Shown one piece after another: positions 1-7,222 of a stretch of DNA of 16,982 nucleotides. Position numbers and translations under genes: made by a program. Within the stretch, counting starts at the first letter, position 1, and each line of letters opens with the position of its first letter. Source of the stretch: Thalassospiraceae bacterium. GTDB lineage: Bacteria > Pseudomonadota > Alphaproteobacteria > Rhodospirillales > Magnetovibrionaceae. The notes beneath the pieces were generated by a model. That model did not search any database, was not told where the DNA came from, and was given only the letters and a program-made list of their open reading frames with translations. The DNA lies in the NCBI GenBank assembly GCA_030637845.1, contig DAOWFT010000048.1, positions 1-16,982 of the forward strand, written 5' to 3'.

Positions 1-1
1 A

Positions 2-181
2 GGCAAGCTGTGTTCTGATTACGGCGTATGGATAAAGAAAAAAAATTATGGCCGCGAATATATGGGTATCGAGCGATCTACTTTTCTTATTGATGAAAAA
101 GGCAAGATTGCAAACGTTTGGCACAAGGTGCGCGTAAAGGGTCATGCCGAAGAAGTTCTGGCCGCCGTCAAGGAAATATAA
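2..181 (+). CDS. bcp: Peroxiredoxin, Bcp/PrxQ type (3' end only)
   Basis: The window opens inside this gene, and only the last 59 codons are present, ending in TAA at 179-181. The readable tail begins GKLCSDYGVW and continues through GIERSTFLIDEKG and then WHKVRVKGHAEEV. This is the usual C-terminal pattern of thioredoxin-dependent thiol peroxidases of the Bcp/PrxQ family. In that family the 'R-x-T-F-L-I-D' strand is followed by a tryptophan and a K-V-x-G-H segment. Family members reduce hydrogen peroxide and organic hydroperoxides, using a peroxidatic cysteine that lies upstream of the window edge. The following DUF455 gene starts 8 bases after the stop, so the two are probably co-transcribed. 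Family assignment is confident. The exact subgroup, and whether a resolving cysteine exists, cannot be seen. Confidence 0.85.
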   Translation, partial: GKLCSDYGVWIKKKNYGREYMGIERSTFLIDEKGKIANVWHKVRVKGHAEEVLAAVKEI

Positions 182-189
182 AATTTGTC

Positions 190-993
190 ATGAACACCCC
201 AGCAACAATTTGCCAAGCCGCATTAAATGTTCTGCTTGAGCCTGACCCGATGACAAAGGTTGCCATGAGCGAGGCCTATGGCGCCCAGTGGTTAAGTGGT
301 GAAATAGACGCCATAAGCGGCGGCGACAAAGAACCAATACCTGAGCGCCCGGCGCGCCCGGAAAAGCCCGAACTTATTGATCCGGCCAAAATGCCCAGGC
401 GAACGGCGGGTGAAAAAGGCCGCGTGGTGTTGCTTCACGCCATTGCCCATATTGAACTAAACGCCATAGATCTGGCTTGGGATATTATATTGCGCTTCAC
501 TGGTGATAATCTGCCCAAGGCATTTTATGACGATTGGACAAAAGTCGCCGCAGACGAAGCCCGGCATTTTAAAATGCTTAACGACAGAATGAACGAACTT
601 GGCGCTGCCTATGGTGATTTCCCGGCCCATGACGGCCTATGGCAGGCGGCAACCAAGACCCAAGACGACATCCTTGCCCGTCTTGCGGTTGTGCCAATGA
701 TATTAGAGGCCCGCGGCCTTGATACCGCGCCCCCATCGTCAATAAAACTGCGTGCTGGCGGCGATGATAAGACCGCGTCCATAATGGAACAAATCGCCGA
801 GGAAGAAATATCCCACGTTGGGGCTGGTGTTCGCTGGTTTGAATACATATGTAAAAAACGAGAAATTGATCCCATTTCACATTTTCATGCTCTGGTAAAA
901 AGCAAGTTTAAAGGTGATTTAAAGCCACCTTTTGCCCATGATCTAAGGGCAAGGGCGGGAATGGACATAAGATATTATGACCATGTATCATAA
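190..993 (+). CDS. DUF455 family ferritin-like protein
   Basis: A 267-residue protein of the DUF455 (COG2833) family, which has a ferritin-like four-helix fold related to MiaE-type diiron proteins. Candidate metal-ligand motifs are spaced as expected for a diiron site: HIELNAIDLAWD at residues 87-98, DEARHF at 122-127, an isolated glutamate in MILEARGLD near 173, and EEEISHV at 204-210. An E-x-x-H pair occurs in both the second and fourth helices. I chose the ATG at 190. The reading frame is open from 118, but that stretch overlaps the upstream peroxiredoxin gene in another frame and encodes low-quality residues. AAGGA at 170-174 is a distant possible ribosome site. No reaction has been firmly assigned to this family. 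Position 8 bases behind a peroxiredoxin gene is compatible with a redox or oxygen-dependent role, but that is inference. Confidence 0.85.
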   Translation: MNTPATICQAALNVLLEPDPMTKVAMSEAYGAQWLSGEIDAISGGDKEPIPERPARPEKPELIDPAKMPRRTAGEKGRVVLLHAIAHIELNAIDLAWDIILRFTGDNLPKAFYDDWTKVAADEARHFKMLNDRMNELGAAYGDFPAHDGLWQAATKTQDDILARLAVVPMILEARGLDTAPPSSIKLRAGGDDKTASIMEQIAEEEISHVGAGVRWFEYICKKREIDPISHFHALVKSKFKGDLKPPFAHDLRARAGMDIRYYDHVS

Positions 994-1031
994 ATAACCA
1001 AGACCAATCGTTTAATTTTACGGGCAAACAG

Positions 1032-1622
1032 ATGAGCGAAGAAAAAAACAAAAAACCGGAAAATGAAAGCCCTGAAGACGCCCCAAAAGAAGAGGCGGAA
1101 GGCGCCGAAGGCGAGGATGGTGAGGGTATTGAAGCCGATGAACTGCCCGCCGGACCGCTCGCCATTCTTCGTAAAAAACTAAAACTTATATTGATGGTGC
1201 TTGGCGCGGTTGCGGTAATTGGCGGCGGAGTTGGTATTTATTTTTCCGGCCTTGGTGGCACCATTTCCGATTCATTATCGGGAACGCCAAAAGCAAAAAT
1301 GGAATTGCCGGAACCATCATTATTTTACGATATGGCGGTAATTACCGTTGACCTTAAGCCCAGCAAAAAACGAAGTCGGGCATTCATCCGCTTTGCGATG
1401 ACCGTAGAAGTATATGGCGAAAGTGGACGCGATAAGCTTATATCCGAAGAAGCAAAAATCCTTGATTCGGTACAGGAATTTTTACGCGAACAAACGCCCG
1501 AGGATCTTGCCGGAAAAGAAGGCTCAATAAAACTGCGCCAAGGAATGATAGACGCAATAAATAAATCTATCGCCCCGGAAAAAGTTATAACCGTTCTTTT
1601 CAAGGAAATACTGGTTCGTTAA
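1032..1622 (+). CDS. fliL: FliL-like flagellar basal body-associated protein
   Basis: A 196-residue single-pass inner-membrane protein. Residues 1-40 are cytoplasmic and very acidic (runs of E and D). A KKLKL stop-transfer patch precedes a transmembrane helix at about 51-73. The periplasmic part carries the FliL hallmarks: 'MAVITVDLKP...SRAFIRFAMTVEV' at 101-127, and a C-terminal 'KVITVLFKEILVR' strand that resembles the family's conserved ending. FliL surrounds the flagellar stator and supports torque and stator function. The usual flagellar operon neighbours (fliM, fliN, fliP, motA) are absent. The gene sits between DUF455 and the convergent prfB, whose stop lies only 8 bases beyond its own. 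It could be the main FliL moved out of an operon or a paralogue. Family call is confident, specific role less so. No strong ribosome site is visible before the ATG. Confidence 0.85.
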   Translation: MSEEKNKKPENESPEDAPKEEAEGAEGEDGEGIEADELPAGPLAILRKKLKLILMVLGAVAVIGGGVGIYFSGLGGTISDSLSGTPKAKMELPEPSLFYDMAVITVDLKPSKKRSRAFIRFAMTVEVYGESGRDKLISEEAKILDSVQEFLREQTPEDLAGKEGSIKLRQGMIDAINKSIAPEKVITVLFKEILVR

Positions 1623-1630
1623 TTTTAATC

Positions 1631-2747
1631 TTAGGTCTCGGCTTCGCCGCCCTTGACCCGATGCGCCAATGCCGCCTCCATGAACTGATCAAGGTCGCCA
1701 TCAAGCACCGCTGATGTATTAGATGTTTCAACATTGGTGCGGGTGTCTTTTACCATCTGATAGGGCTGCAAAACGTACGAGCGTATCTGGTGGCCCCAAC
1801 CGATGTCGGTTTTGGCATCATGCTGGGCTTGTGATGCTTCTTCGCGTTTTTGTAATTCTGCTTCATAAAGCCGCGCTTTCATCATGCTCATGGCAGCCGC
1901 CCTGTTTTTATGTTGTGAGCGATCATTCTGACATTGCACTACAATACCCGTGGGCAAATGGGTAATACGAATTGCACTGTCGGTTTTGTTGACGTGCTGT
2001 CCCCCGGCACCGGATGCGCGATAGGTATCAATGCGCAACTCCTTGTCCACTATTTCAATTTCAATGTCGTCGTCAATGTCTGGATAACCCCAAACAGAGG
2101 TAAAGCTGGTATGCCTGCGGGCCGATGAATCGTAGGGCGAAATACGAACCAGGCGATGAACCCCGCTTTCCGTCTTTAACCAGCCATAGGCATTTTCGCC
2201 ACTTATTTTAATGGTTGCCGATTTTATGCCCGCTTCTTCGCCTTGGCTTTCTTCCAGCCATTCGGTCTTGTAATCATGGGCTTCGGCCCAGCGCACATAC
2301 ATCCGCATAAGCATTTCCGCCCAGTCCTGGGCTTCGGTGCCGCCGGCCCCGGCGTGAACTTCCAAAAAGCAACTGTTTTTGTCGGCTTCGCCGGAAAGAA
2401 GGGTTTTAAGCTCGGCTTTCTCGCCCCTTGCCCGGGCACTATTCAAGGCCGCCTCGGCCTCGGCTATAATATCCTCATCACCCTCGGCTTCGCCCATAAT
2501 GATTAATTCAACATTATCGGCAAGCTCTGCCGCCAAGTCGTCGATTTCTTTTATTTGGGCATCGAGGCCGGTGCGTTCGCGCATGAGGGCTTGGGCTTTG
2601 GTGGAATCATTCCACAGCTCGGGGTCTTCGGCTAATGCGTTAAGTTCGTCCAGACGAAGGCAGGCATTATCGTAGTCAAAGATGCCTCCTCAACAGTTCC
2701 AGCGACTGCTTGATGGCTTGGGTTGTGGCTTCTGTTTCGGCGCGCAT
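1631..2747 (-). CDS. prfB: Peptide chain release factor 2 (programmed +1 frameshift)
   Basis: RF2 recognises UAA and UGA and releases the nascent chain. The protein is made from two frames. A 23-codon leader begins at ATG 2747 (MRAETEATTQAIKQSLELL...) and meets TGA at 2676-2678. A +1 shift skips T2678 and continues DYDNACLRLDELNALAEDPE..., joining the long downstream frame to TAA at 1631. The product is about 371 residues, against 365 in E. coli. In the fused numbering the peptide-anticodon tripeptide is SPY at 203-205 (SPF in E. coli). The catalytic GGQ is at 248-250 in 'SGAGGQHVNKT'. QNDRSQHKN and the C-terminal 'AVLDGDLDQF' are also typical. It is the third gene of the amidase/PBP1A/RF2 run. 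The 98-bp spacer to PBP1A leaves room for its own promoter. The purine-rich ACGGGGGG about 10 bases before the ATG may serve as ribosome site. Confidence 0.97.
2675..2690 (-). promoter_or_regulatory. prfB: RF2 programmed +1 frameshift signal
   Basis: Read on the minus strand the site is AGGAGGCATCTTTGAC. It has an internal Shine-Dalgarno-like AGGAGG, three spacer bases, the slippery CTT codon and the in-frame UGA followed by C. The E. coli site has the same arrangement (AGGGGG, TAT, CTT, TGA, C). In the established mechanism, low RF2 makes UGA termination slow. The ribosome then slips from CUU to UUU and enters the +1 frame, so RF2 levels regulate themselves. Both frames encode recognisable RF2 sequence on either side, which makes a sequencing error very unlikely. 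Confidence 0.96.
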
Positions 2748-2807
2748 TGTGGCTGGTGCCCCCCGTAAGGATAAAGAAAAGAATTAAACTGAAAGGTTTT
2801 TAGCCCC

Positions 2808-2833
2808 AAGCAAGCACCTTAAGCAAGCGCCTA
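2808..2833. repeat. Tandem 13-bp repeat in the PBP1A-prfB spacer
   Basis: Two adjoining 13-base units, AAGCAAGCACCTT (2808-2820) and AAGCAAGCGCCTA (2821-2833), match at 11 of 13 positions. They lie in the 98-bp gap between the PBP1A stop and the prfB start. The function is unknown. It may be a simple slippage duplication. Confidence 0.6.
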
Positions 2834-2845
2834 ATGCACCCAATC

Positions 2846-5302
2846 CTAATAAAGGCCGCCGGTTCCAGCCGCCGGATTGCCGGCCCTGTCTTCAGCCGAT
2901 GCGCCAAGAACCATGGATTGTTCTTTGGGTACGGTGCCGTTTTTAAATGCTTCCCATATTACGCTTTTTTCACCGGGAAGGGCCGGAAGCCCGGACGTGG
3001 CATTAACCCGGACCATGCGAATGCCGGGTGGAATACGAAAAGGGGTTTCAGGCGCATTTTTTAATGCCCCCGTCATAAACGCTTTAAATATTGGTGCCGC
3101 AACCGAAGCGCCTTGTTCTCTAGGCCCAAGGGATCTTGGCTCATCAAACCCGGTAAACACCCCAACCGCAAGATCAGGGGAAAAGCCCATGAACCATGCA
3201 TCGTTGGCGCTGTTGGTGGTTCCGGTTTTTCCCGCCAGCGGTTTTCCTATCGACCTTATGCTTCGCCCCGTTCCCCGCTTGACCACACCTTCAAGCATGG
3301 AAACCATCTGATACGCACTGGCCGGGTCTGTTATCTGGGCGCGGCTATCGGGAATTTCCGGGACCTCTTGGCCGGTCCATGCAACCGCCTGACAGTTGCT
3401 ACACTGGCGTGTATCGTGGCGAAAGACGGTTTGTCCATTACGGTTCTGGATACGGTCAATAAAAGCAGGGGTTATTTTTTTACCGCCGTTGACTAACATT
3501 GCATAGGCATTGGTCAAATTAAGAAGCGTTGTTTCGCCCGCGCCCAATGACATGGAAAGTTGGTTTGGCAGCCCTTTGGCGATACCAAAAGTTTCTGCGT
3601 ATTCAATTACCTTTTCCATACCCACTGTTTCCGCCAGACGAACCGTCATCAGGTTGCGGGATTTTTCAAGCCCCAGTCGCATGGTCGATGGGCCATAAAA
3701 TTTCTTGGTGTAGTTAGCTGGCCGCCACTTGGGCAGCCCCGGGCCCTGATCAATAACAAACGGTGCGTCAAGAATAAGCGTTGAAGGGGTAAATCCGGAA
3801 TCAAGGGCCGCCAAATATACAAACGGCTTGAAGGCCGAGCCCGGCTGGCGTCTGGCTTGCGTTACGCGATTAAATTGGCTTTTGGCATAATCAAACCCAC
3901 CGACCATCGCCAGCACCCGTCCGGTATGCGGGTCTAATGCGACAAGCGATCCTTCAATTTCCGGTATTTGTTTCAAGGCAAATGTCGCCGGGGGATAGGC
4001 GATAGTTTTTTTATCCTTATCCTTGCCGCTAACAAAACTGCTAACCGCTTCAACCAGCACAACGTCGCCAACCTTGAAAACATCTTTTGGGGTCTTGATG
4101 CTAGGGCCGCGTAATTCGCCCTTTATCCATTTGCGCGCCCACTTCATTTCACGCAGGGGAATAGACCCACCATCGCCACCCTTTAACAATACCTTGGCAG
4201 CGGCTTCACCCACCGCGGTAACCACCGCCAGCTTCCACTCACCGGCACCACGGGGGGGCTCCATTTGGGCAAGTGCTGTGGCAAAGCCACCATCAATTGT
4301 TTTGGCTGGGTCTATGGTTGCAAGTGGGCCTTTCCAGCCATGCCTTCTGTCATAGGAAATCAAGCCCTGACGAAGAGCCTTAATGGCAATTTCCTGCAGG
4401 CGCGGCTCGAGCGTTGTGTGAACCGAAAGCCCGCCTTCGTAAAGGCGGTTTTCACCAAACTTGTCGGCTAATTCACGGCGCACTTCTTCGGCAAAATCAT
4501 CGGCTGTTACATATTCGGTTGGCGAACGGGAACGCACGGTTAGCGGTTCGGCTTGGGCCTCGATTTTTTCATCACTGCTGATAAAATCTTCGCTCTCCAT
4601 TCGTGAAATAACCCAATCACGCCTGTCTTTGGCGGCAACCGGATTGCGAACGGGGTTGTAATTATTCGGTGCTTTCGGCAGTGCGGCAAGGAACGCGGCC
4701 TCGGCCACGCTTAAACCATCAAGCGGCTTGTTGAAATAATTCATTGCCGCTGCGGCCATGCCGTAAGAGCCTTGGCCTAAATATATTTCGTTCATGTAAA
4801 GCTCTAAAATACGGTCTTTTGAAAAAGCCCGCTCAATTCTAAATGCCAAAATCGCTTCTTTGGCTTTTCTCGACAACGAAACCTCGTTGGTAAGCAAAAA
4901 GTTTTTTGCAACCTGCTGGGTAATGGTTGATGCGCCGACTGGCCTGCGCCCGGTTCCGTAATTTTTTACATTCTGAATAACGGCCCGCGCAACCGATATA
5001 AAATCAACTCCGCTGTGGCTGTAAAAATTTTTGTCCTCGGCTGCAAGCACCGCATTGATAACTCGCCTGGGCATGGCGCGAATGGGAACAAAGATGCGTT
5101 TTTCCGTTGCGTATTCGGCTAGCAGTCTGCCATCGCCGGCGTGGACCCGGGTCATAACCGGTGGCTCGTAATCTGCTAGTTGCTGATAATCAGGAAGGTC
5201 GCGACCAAAGCTCCAGAAAACATAAACCACCCCACCGGCCCCTATCAGGCCAAGCAGGAATATTGCTCCGGTAAGCGTCAATAATATACGAAGTGGGCGC
5301 AT
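2846..5302 (-). CDS. mrcA: Penicillin-binding protein 1A (bifunctional peptidoglycan synthase)
   Basis: A class A PBP of 818 residues that polymerises glycan strands and cross-links peptides on the outer face of the inner membrane. Near the N-terminus lies a transmembrane anchor (about residues 5-30). The GT51 glycosyltransferase domain follows, with AAEDKNFYSHSGVD (catalytic Glu near 89), GASTITQQVAKNF, RKAKEAILAFRIE and KDRILELYMNEIYLG. A central OB-like region precedes the transpeptidase domain, which has SAFK (nucleophile Ser near 489), SRN (548-550) and KTGT (692-695). A CSNC pair lies near 634-637. The frame is open to a TTG at 5347. I chose the ATG at 5302 because a GGAAA stretch lies about 8 bases upstream, it gives the standard membrane-anchor start, and nothing like a ribosome site precedes the TTG. 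The amidase gene upstream ends 139 bases before it on the same strand. Confidence 0.95.
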   Translation of the reverse strand: MRPLRILLTLTGAIFLLGLIGAGGVVYVFWSFGRDLPDYQQLADYEPPVMTRVHAGDGRLLAEYATEKRIFVPIRAMPRRVINAVLAAEDKNFYSHSGVDFISVARAVIQNVKNYGTGRRPVGASTITQQVAKNFLLTNEVSLSRKAKEAILAFRIERAFSKDRILELYMNEIYLGQGSYGMAAAAMNYFNKPLDGLSVAEAAFLAALPKAPNNYNPVRNPVAAKDRRDWVISRMESEDFISSDEKIEAQAEPLTVRSRSPTEYVTADDFAEEVRRELADKFGENRLYEGGLSVHTTLEPRLQEIAIKALRQGLISYDRRHGWKGPLATIDPAKTIDGGFATALAQMEPPRGAGEWKLAVVTAVGEAAAKVLLKGGDGGSIPLREMKWARKWIKGELRGPSIKTPKDVFKVGDVVLVEAVSSFVSGKDKDKKTIAYPPATFALKQIPEIEGSLVALDPHTGRVLAMVGGFDYAKSQFNRVTQARRQPGSAFKPFVYLAALDSGFTPSTLILDAPFVIDQGPGLPKWRPANYTKKFYGPSTMRLGLEKSRNLMTVRLAETVGMEKVIEYAETFGIAKGLPNQLSMSLGAGETTLLNLTNAYAMLVNGGKKITPAFIDRIQNRNGQTVFRHDTRQCSNCQAVAWTGQEVPEIPDSRAQITDPASAYQMVSMLEGVVKRGTGRSIRSIGKPLAGKTGTTNSANDAWFMGFSPDLAVGVFTGFDEPRSLGPREQGASVAAPIFKAFMTGALKNAPETPFRIPPGIRMVRVNATSGLPALPGEKSVIWEAFKNGTVPKEQSMVLGASAEDRAGNPAAGTGGLY

Positions 5303-5340
5303 TCTTGGTTTCCGTGTCGTTATTTGGTTATTTTTGCCAA

Positions 5341-5360
5341 AGCGCAATACGAGCGCAATA
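5341..5360. repeat. Direct repeat of AGCGCAATA, 11-bp period, before PBP1A
   Basis: AGCGCAATA occurs perfectly at 5341-5349 and 5352-5360, so the copies are one helical turn apart. They sit 39-58 bases upstream of the chosen PBP1A ATG and overlap the rejected TTG start. This could be a protein-binding site near the PBP1A promoter, but no regulator is identifiable. A weak promoter-like pair lies further upstream on the minus strand: TTGCCA at 5405-5410 and TATCAC at 5383-5388, with a 16-base spacer. Confidence 0.45.
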
Positions 5361-5441
5361 TAGGCCTAGCTGCATAAAACTAGTGATAAAATGTGGCCTA
5401 GATTTGGCAATTGCTGTATTTCCGGGATTTTAAGGTCAAAA

Positions 5442-6713
5442 TCAGCGTATTTGCGCTTCTTGTACTGTGGCAAAATGGCTCTCGACCCCTTTGGCCACGG
5501 CTGACGCCAGCCTTCTGCGATATTTGCGGCTAAGCAGATTGCGCTCATCCTGACGGTTGGACAGGAACCCGGTTTCCACCAGTATCGACGGAAGGTCGGG
5601 CGCTTTTAATACCGCAAACCCGGCAAAGCGGTGGGTGTTCCTGAGCAGCTTTACCTCGCGTTTTAGTTCTCTGACCAAATTTTTTGCGACAATTGCCGAC
5701 TGGTTCATTGATTCGCGCTGGGCAAGATCAATTAATATGTTGGTGACTTCGGCATTTTCAGACGAAAGATCCAGCCCGGCAATAAGGTCGGCTTTGTTTT
5801 CCTTGTGGGCAAGCGCTGCCGCCTCTTTATCGGATGCCTTGTCAGACAGGGTATAAACCGAAAGCCCGCGGGTTTTGGGGTTTTTAATTGCGTCTGCATG
5901 AATTGAAATGAACAAGTCGGCACCGGCTTCACGGGCCTTGCGAACACGGTCACGAAGGCGAATAAAAATGTCCCGGTTGCGTGTCAGCACGACCTTGAAA
6001 CGCCCATTTTTTTCAATGGCTTTCTTGATATCCCGGGCAATCGCCAGGGTTATATTTTTTTCATAGGTGCCAGATACACCGATAGTCCCGGGATCGACGC
6101 CGCCATGGCCGGGGTCGAGCATGATTACCTTTTTCCCCGCTGGTTTCGGTTTCTTTATCGGCATGGGAATAGAGGCATTTTGAATTTCAGCAGTTACGGG
6201 CTGGCTCGCCTTGGCCCGGGCCTTGCGCTCAGCTAACCCTTCGAGAAAAACGGTTTGGGTTGTGGGAACCAAATCAATAACCAGCCGATGAAACTGCACC
6301 CCGCTTCCTTTTACCGGTTTTAAAAGGAATGCTTTTTGAACCTCCATCGGGCCACTTGCATCTATAACAATGCGTGATGTGCCGGGGGTAAAGAGGCCGT
6401 AGCGAAAATTGCTCATCAGGCCCTTTTTCAAGGTTTTGGTGTTTTTAGGCAGGTTCCAGCCGACCTCCGGCAGGTTAATAACCACCCGGTACGGTGCCGG
6501 TAGGGTAAAAATGGAAAACTCCACACTACGGTCAATATCGAGAACCACCCGGGTTTTGACCCCGTGCAGGCCGACACGAACATCGCTAATAACCGGATTG
6601 CCCACCGCATTGGGCGCATTTACGCGCGTTTCGCCCACAGATGGCGAAACCTCAAAAGCCATAATAAATAAGGCTAACCATATGAAAACAAATGGTTTTA
6701 CAATTATACGCAT
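5442..6713 (-). CDS. amiC: N-acetylmuramoyl-L-alanine amidase (AMIN + Amidase_3)
   Basis: A periplasmic zinc amidase of 423 residues that cuts the bond between N-acetylmuramic acid and the stem peptide, typically to split septal peptidoglycan. A signal sequence (about 1-27) is followed by an AMIN domain (about 40-150, 'VISDVRVGLHGVKTRVVLDI') that localises such enzymes to the wall. A proline/lysine-rich linker then leads to the Amidase_3 catalytic domain from about 193. Zinc ligands are in DPGHGG (His 203), TYEKNITL (Glu 218) and SIHAD (His 272). The catalytic Glu 380 is in ILVETGFLSN. An insert around 300-340 probably includes the autoinhibitory helix known from AmiB/AmiC, relieved by EnvC/NlpD-type activators. 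An upstream ATG at 6740 would add 9 residues. I preferred 6713 because it has AGGG 11 bases before it and suits the promoter-like pair at 6753-6781. It heads the minus-strand run with PBP1A and RF2. Confidence 0.93.
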   Translation of the reverse strand: MRIIVKPFVFIWLALFIMAFEVSPSVGETRVNAPNAVGNPVISDVRVGLHGVKTRVVLDIDRSVEFSIFTLPAPYRVVINLPEVGWNLPKNTKTLKKGLMSNFRYGLFTPGTSRIVIDASGPMEVQKAFLLKPVKGSGVQFHRLVIDLVPTTQTVFLEGLAERKARAKASQPVTAEIQNASIPMPIKKPKPAGKKVIMLDPGHGGVDPGTIGVSGTYEKNITLAIARDIKKAIEKNGRFKVVLTRNRDIFIRLRDRVRKAREAGADLFISIHADAIKNPKTRGLSVYTLSDKASDKEAAALAHKENKADLIAGLDLSSENAEVTNILIDLAQRESMNQSAIVAKNLVRELKREVKLLRNTHRFAGFAVLKAPDLPSILVETGFLSNRQDERNLLSRKYRRRLASAVAKGVESHFATVQEAQIR

Positions 6714-6752
6714 GCTAGCAAAAACCCTGATTGTGGCCATATATTAAGATTC

Positions 6753-6781
6753 ATCCTAGATTTAGGCCAATATTCGGTCAA
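6753..6781 (-). promoter_or_regulatory. Candidate sigma70-type promoter for the amidase gene
   Basis: On the minus strand TTGACC (6776-6781) and TAGGAT (6753-6758) are 17 bases apart, matching the -35 and -10 consensus at 5 and 4 of 6 positions. Transcription would begin near 6745. That would give only about 6 leader bases before the ATG at 6740 but about 33 before the ATG at 6713, one reason to favour the latter. This is pattern matching only. Confidence 0.45.
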
Positions 6782-6819
6782 TTTCATTCATTTTTCATTA
6801 AAGCTGCCGACTCACGCTC

Positions 6820-6837
6820 GGCGGTTAAGGCGGTTAA
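6820..6837. repeat. Perfect tandem 9-mer GGCGGTTAA x2
   Basis: GGCGGTTAA is repeated head to tail without mismatch at 6820-6828 and 6829-6837. The paired TTAA boxes are 5 bases apart, not the 7 expected of a CtrA site, so a CtrA box is not supported. The repeat lies about 80 bases from the amidase start and over 500 from rne. Confidence 0.55.
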
Positions 6838-7055
6838 TATGAGCCCGATTGGCTCAAGAAAATCAATGGGGTACCAATGATACGCCAACAATATGCCAAG
6901 AATATCATTGTAGAACCAATTTCATACGGTTATGTTAGTAACCACCGAATGGTTTGGCTCGGATTTTATCGATTTTCGGCCAGGAAGCAGAGGAAAGACC
7001 AAGATAGCTATCTAGCTAACTAAGATACTGGTTTTTCAAATTGTTTAAAGGTTTC

Positions 7056-7071
7056 GCGTCCGGCCGGACGC
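7056..7071. repeat. 16-bp perfect palindrome in rne leader
   Basis: GCGTCCGGCCGGACGC reads the same on both strands. As RNA it could form a 6-bp GC-rich stem with a GGCC loop. As DNA it could bind a dimeric regulator. No T-run follows, so it is not an intrinsic terminator. Confidence 0.6.
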
Positions 7072-7099
7072 ATCTAGCCCGAACCACTCGGAACTACAG

Positions 7100-7133
7100 G
7101 ATCAAGTCATGCCTGATCGGCGTCCCCGATCAG
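7100..7133 (+). promoter_or_regulatory. Strong stem-loop with competing partner in rne leader
   Basis: CTGATCGG (7113-7120) pairs perfectly with CCGATCAG (7126-7133) around a CGTCC loop. An upstream GATCA (7100-7104) could instead pair with TGATC (7114-7118), giving mutually exclusive folds. There is no downstream T-run, so it is not a plain terminator. A structured regulatory leader for rne is plausible. The 8-bp stem should dominate, so switching is only a suggestion. Confidence 0.5.
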
Positions 7134-7222
7134 AATGGTTGTTGGTTCATGTAACAAAGTTTAACCGAGGTGTTTAATCCATGCCGGGCATTACCCAGCG
7201 CACCGTAGCTTCAGAATATAAT

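Noticed and set aside
118..189. N-terminal extension of the DUF455 protein from ATG 118
   Set aside because: It overlaps the peroxiredoxin gene in another frame, and its arginine/glycine-rich residues are unlike the family. ATG 190 fits the family start.
2224..2675. Open frames on both strands inside prfB
   Set aside because: prfB is unambiguous across this interval, and the alternative frames show no family resemblance or start signals.
6824..6837. CtrA-type site (TTAA-N7-TTAA) in the tandem GGCGGTTAA repeat
   Set aside because: The TTAA boxes are separated by 5 bases, not 7.
7113..7133. Intrinsic terminator within the rne leader
   Set aside because: The stem is strong, but the following bases are AATGGTTGTTGG, with no T-run.
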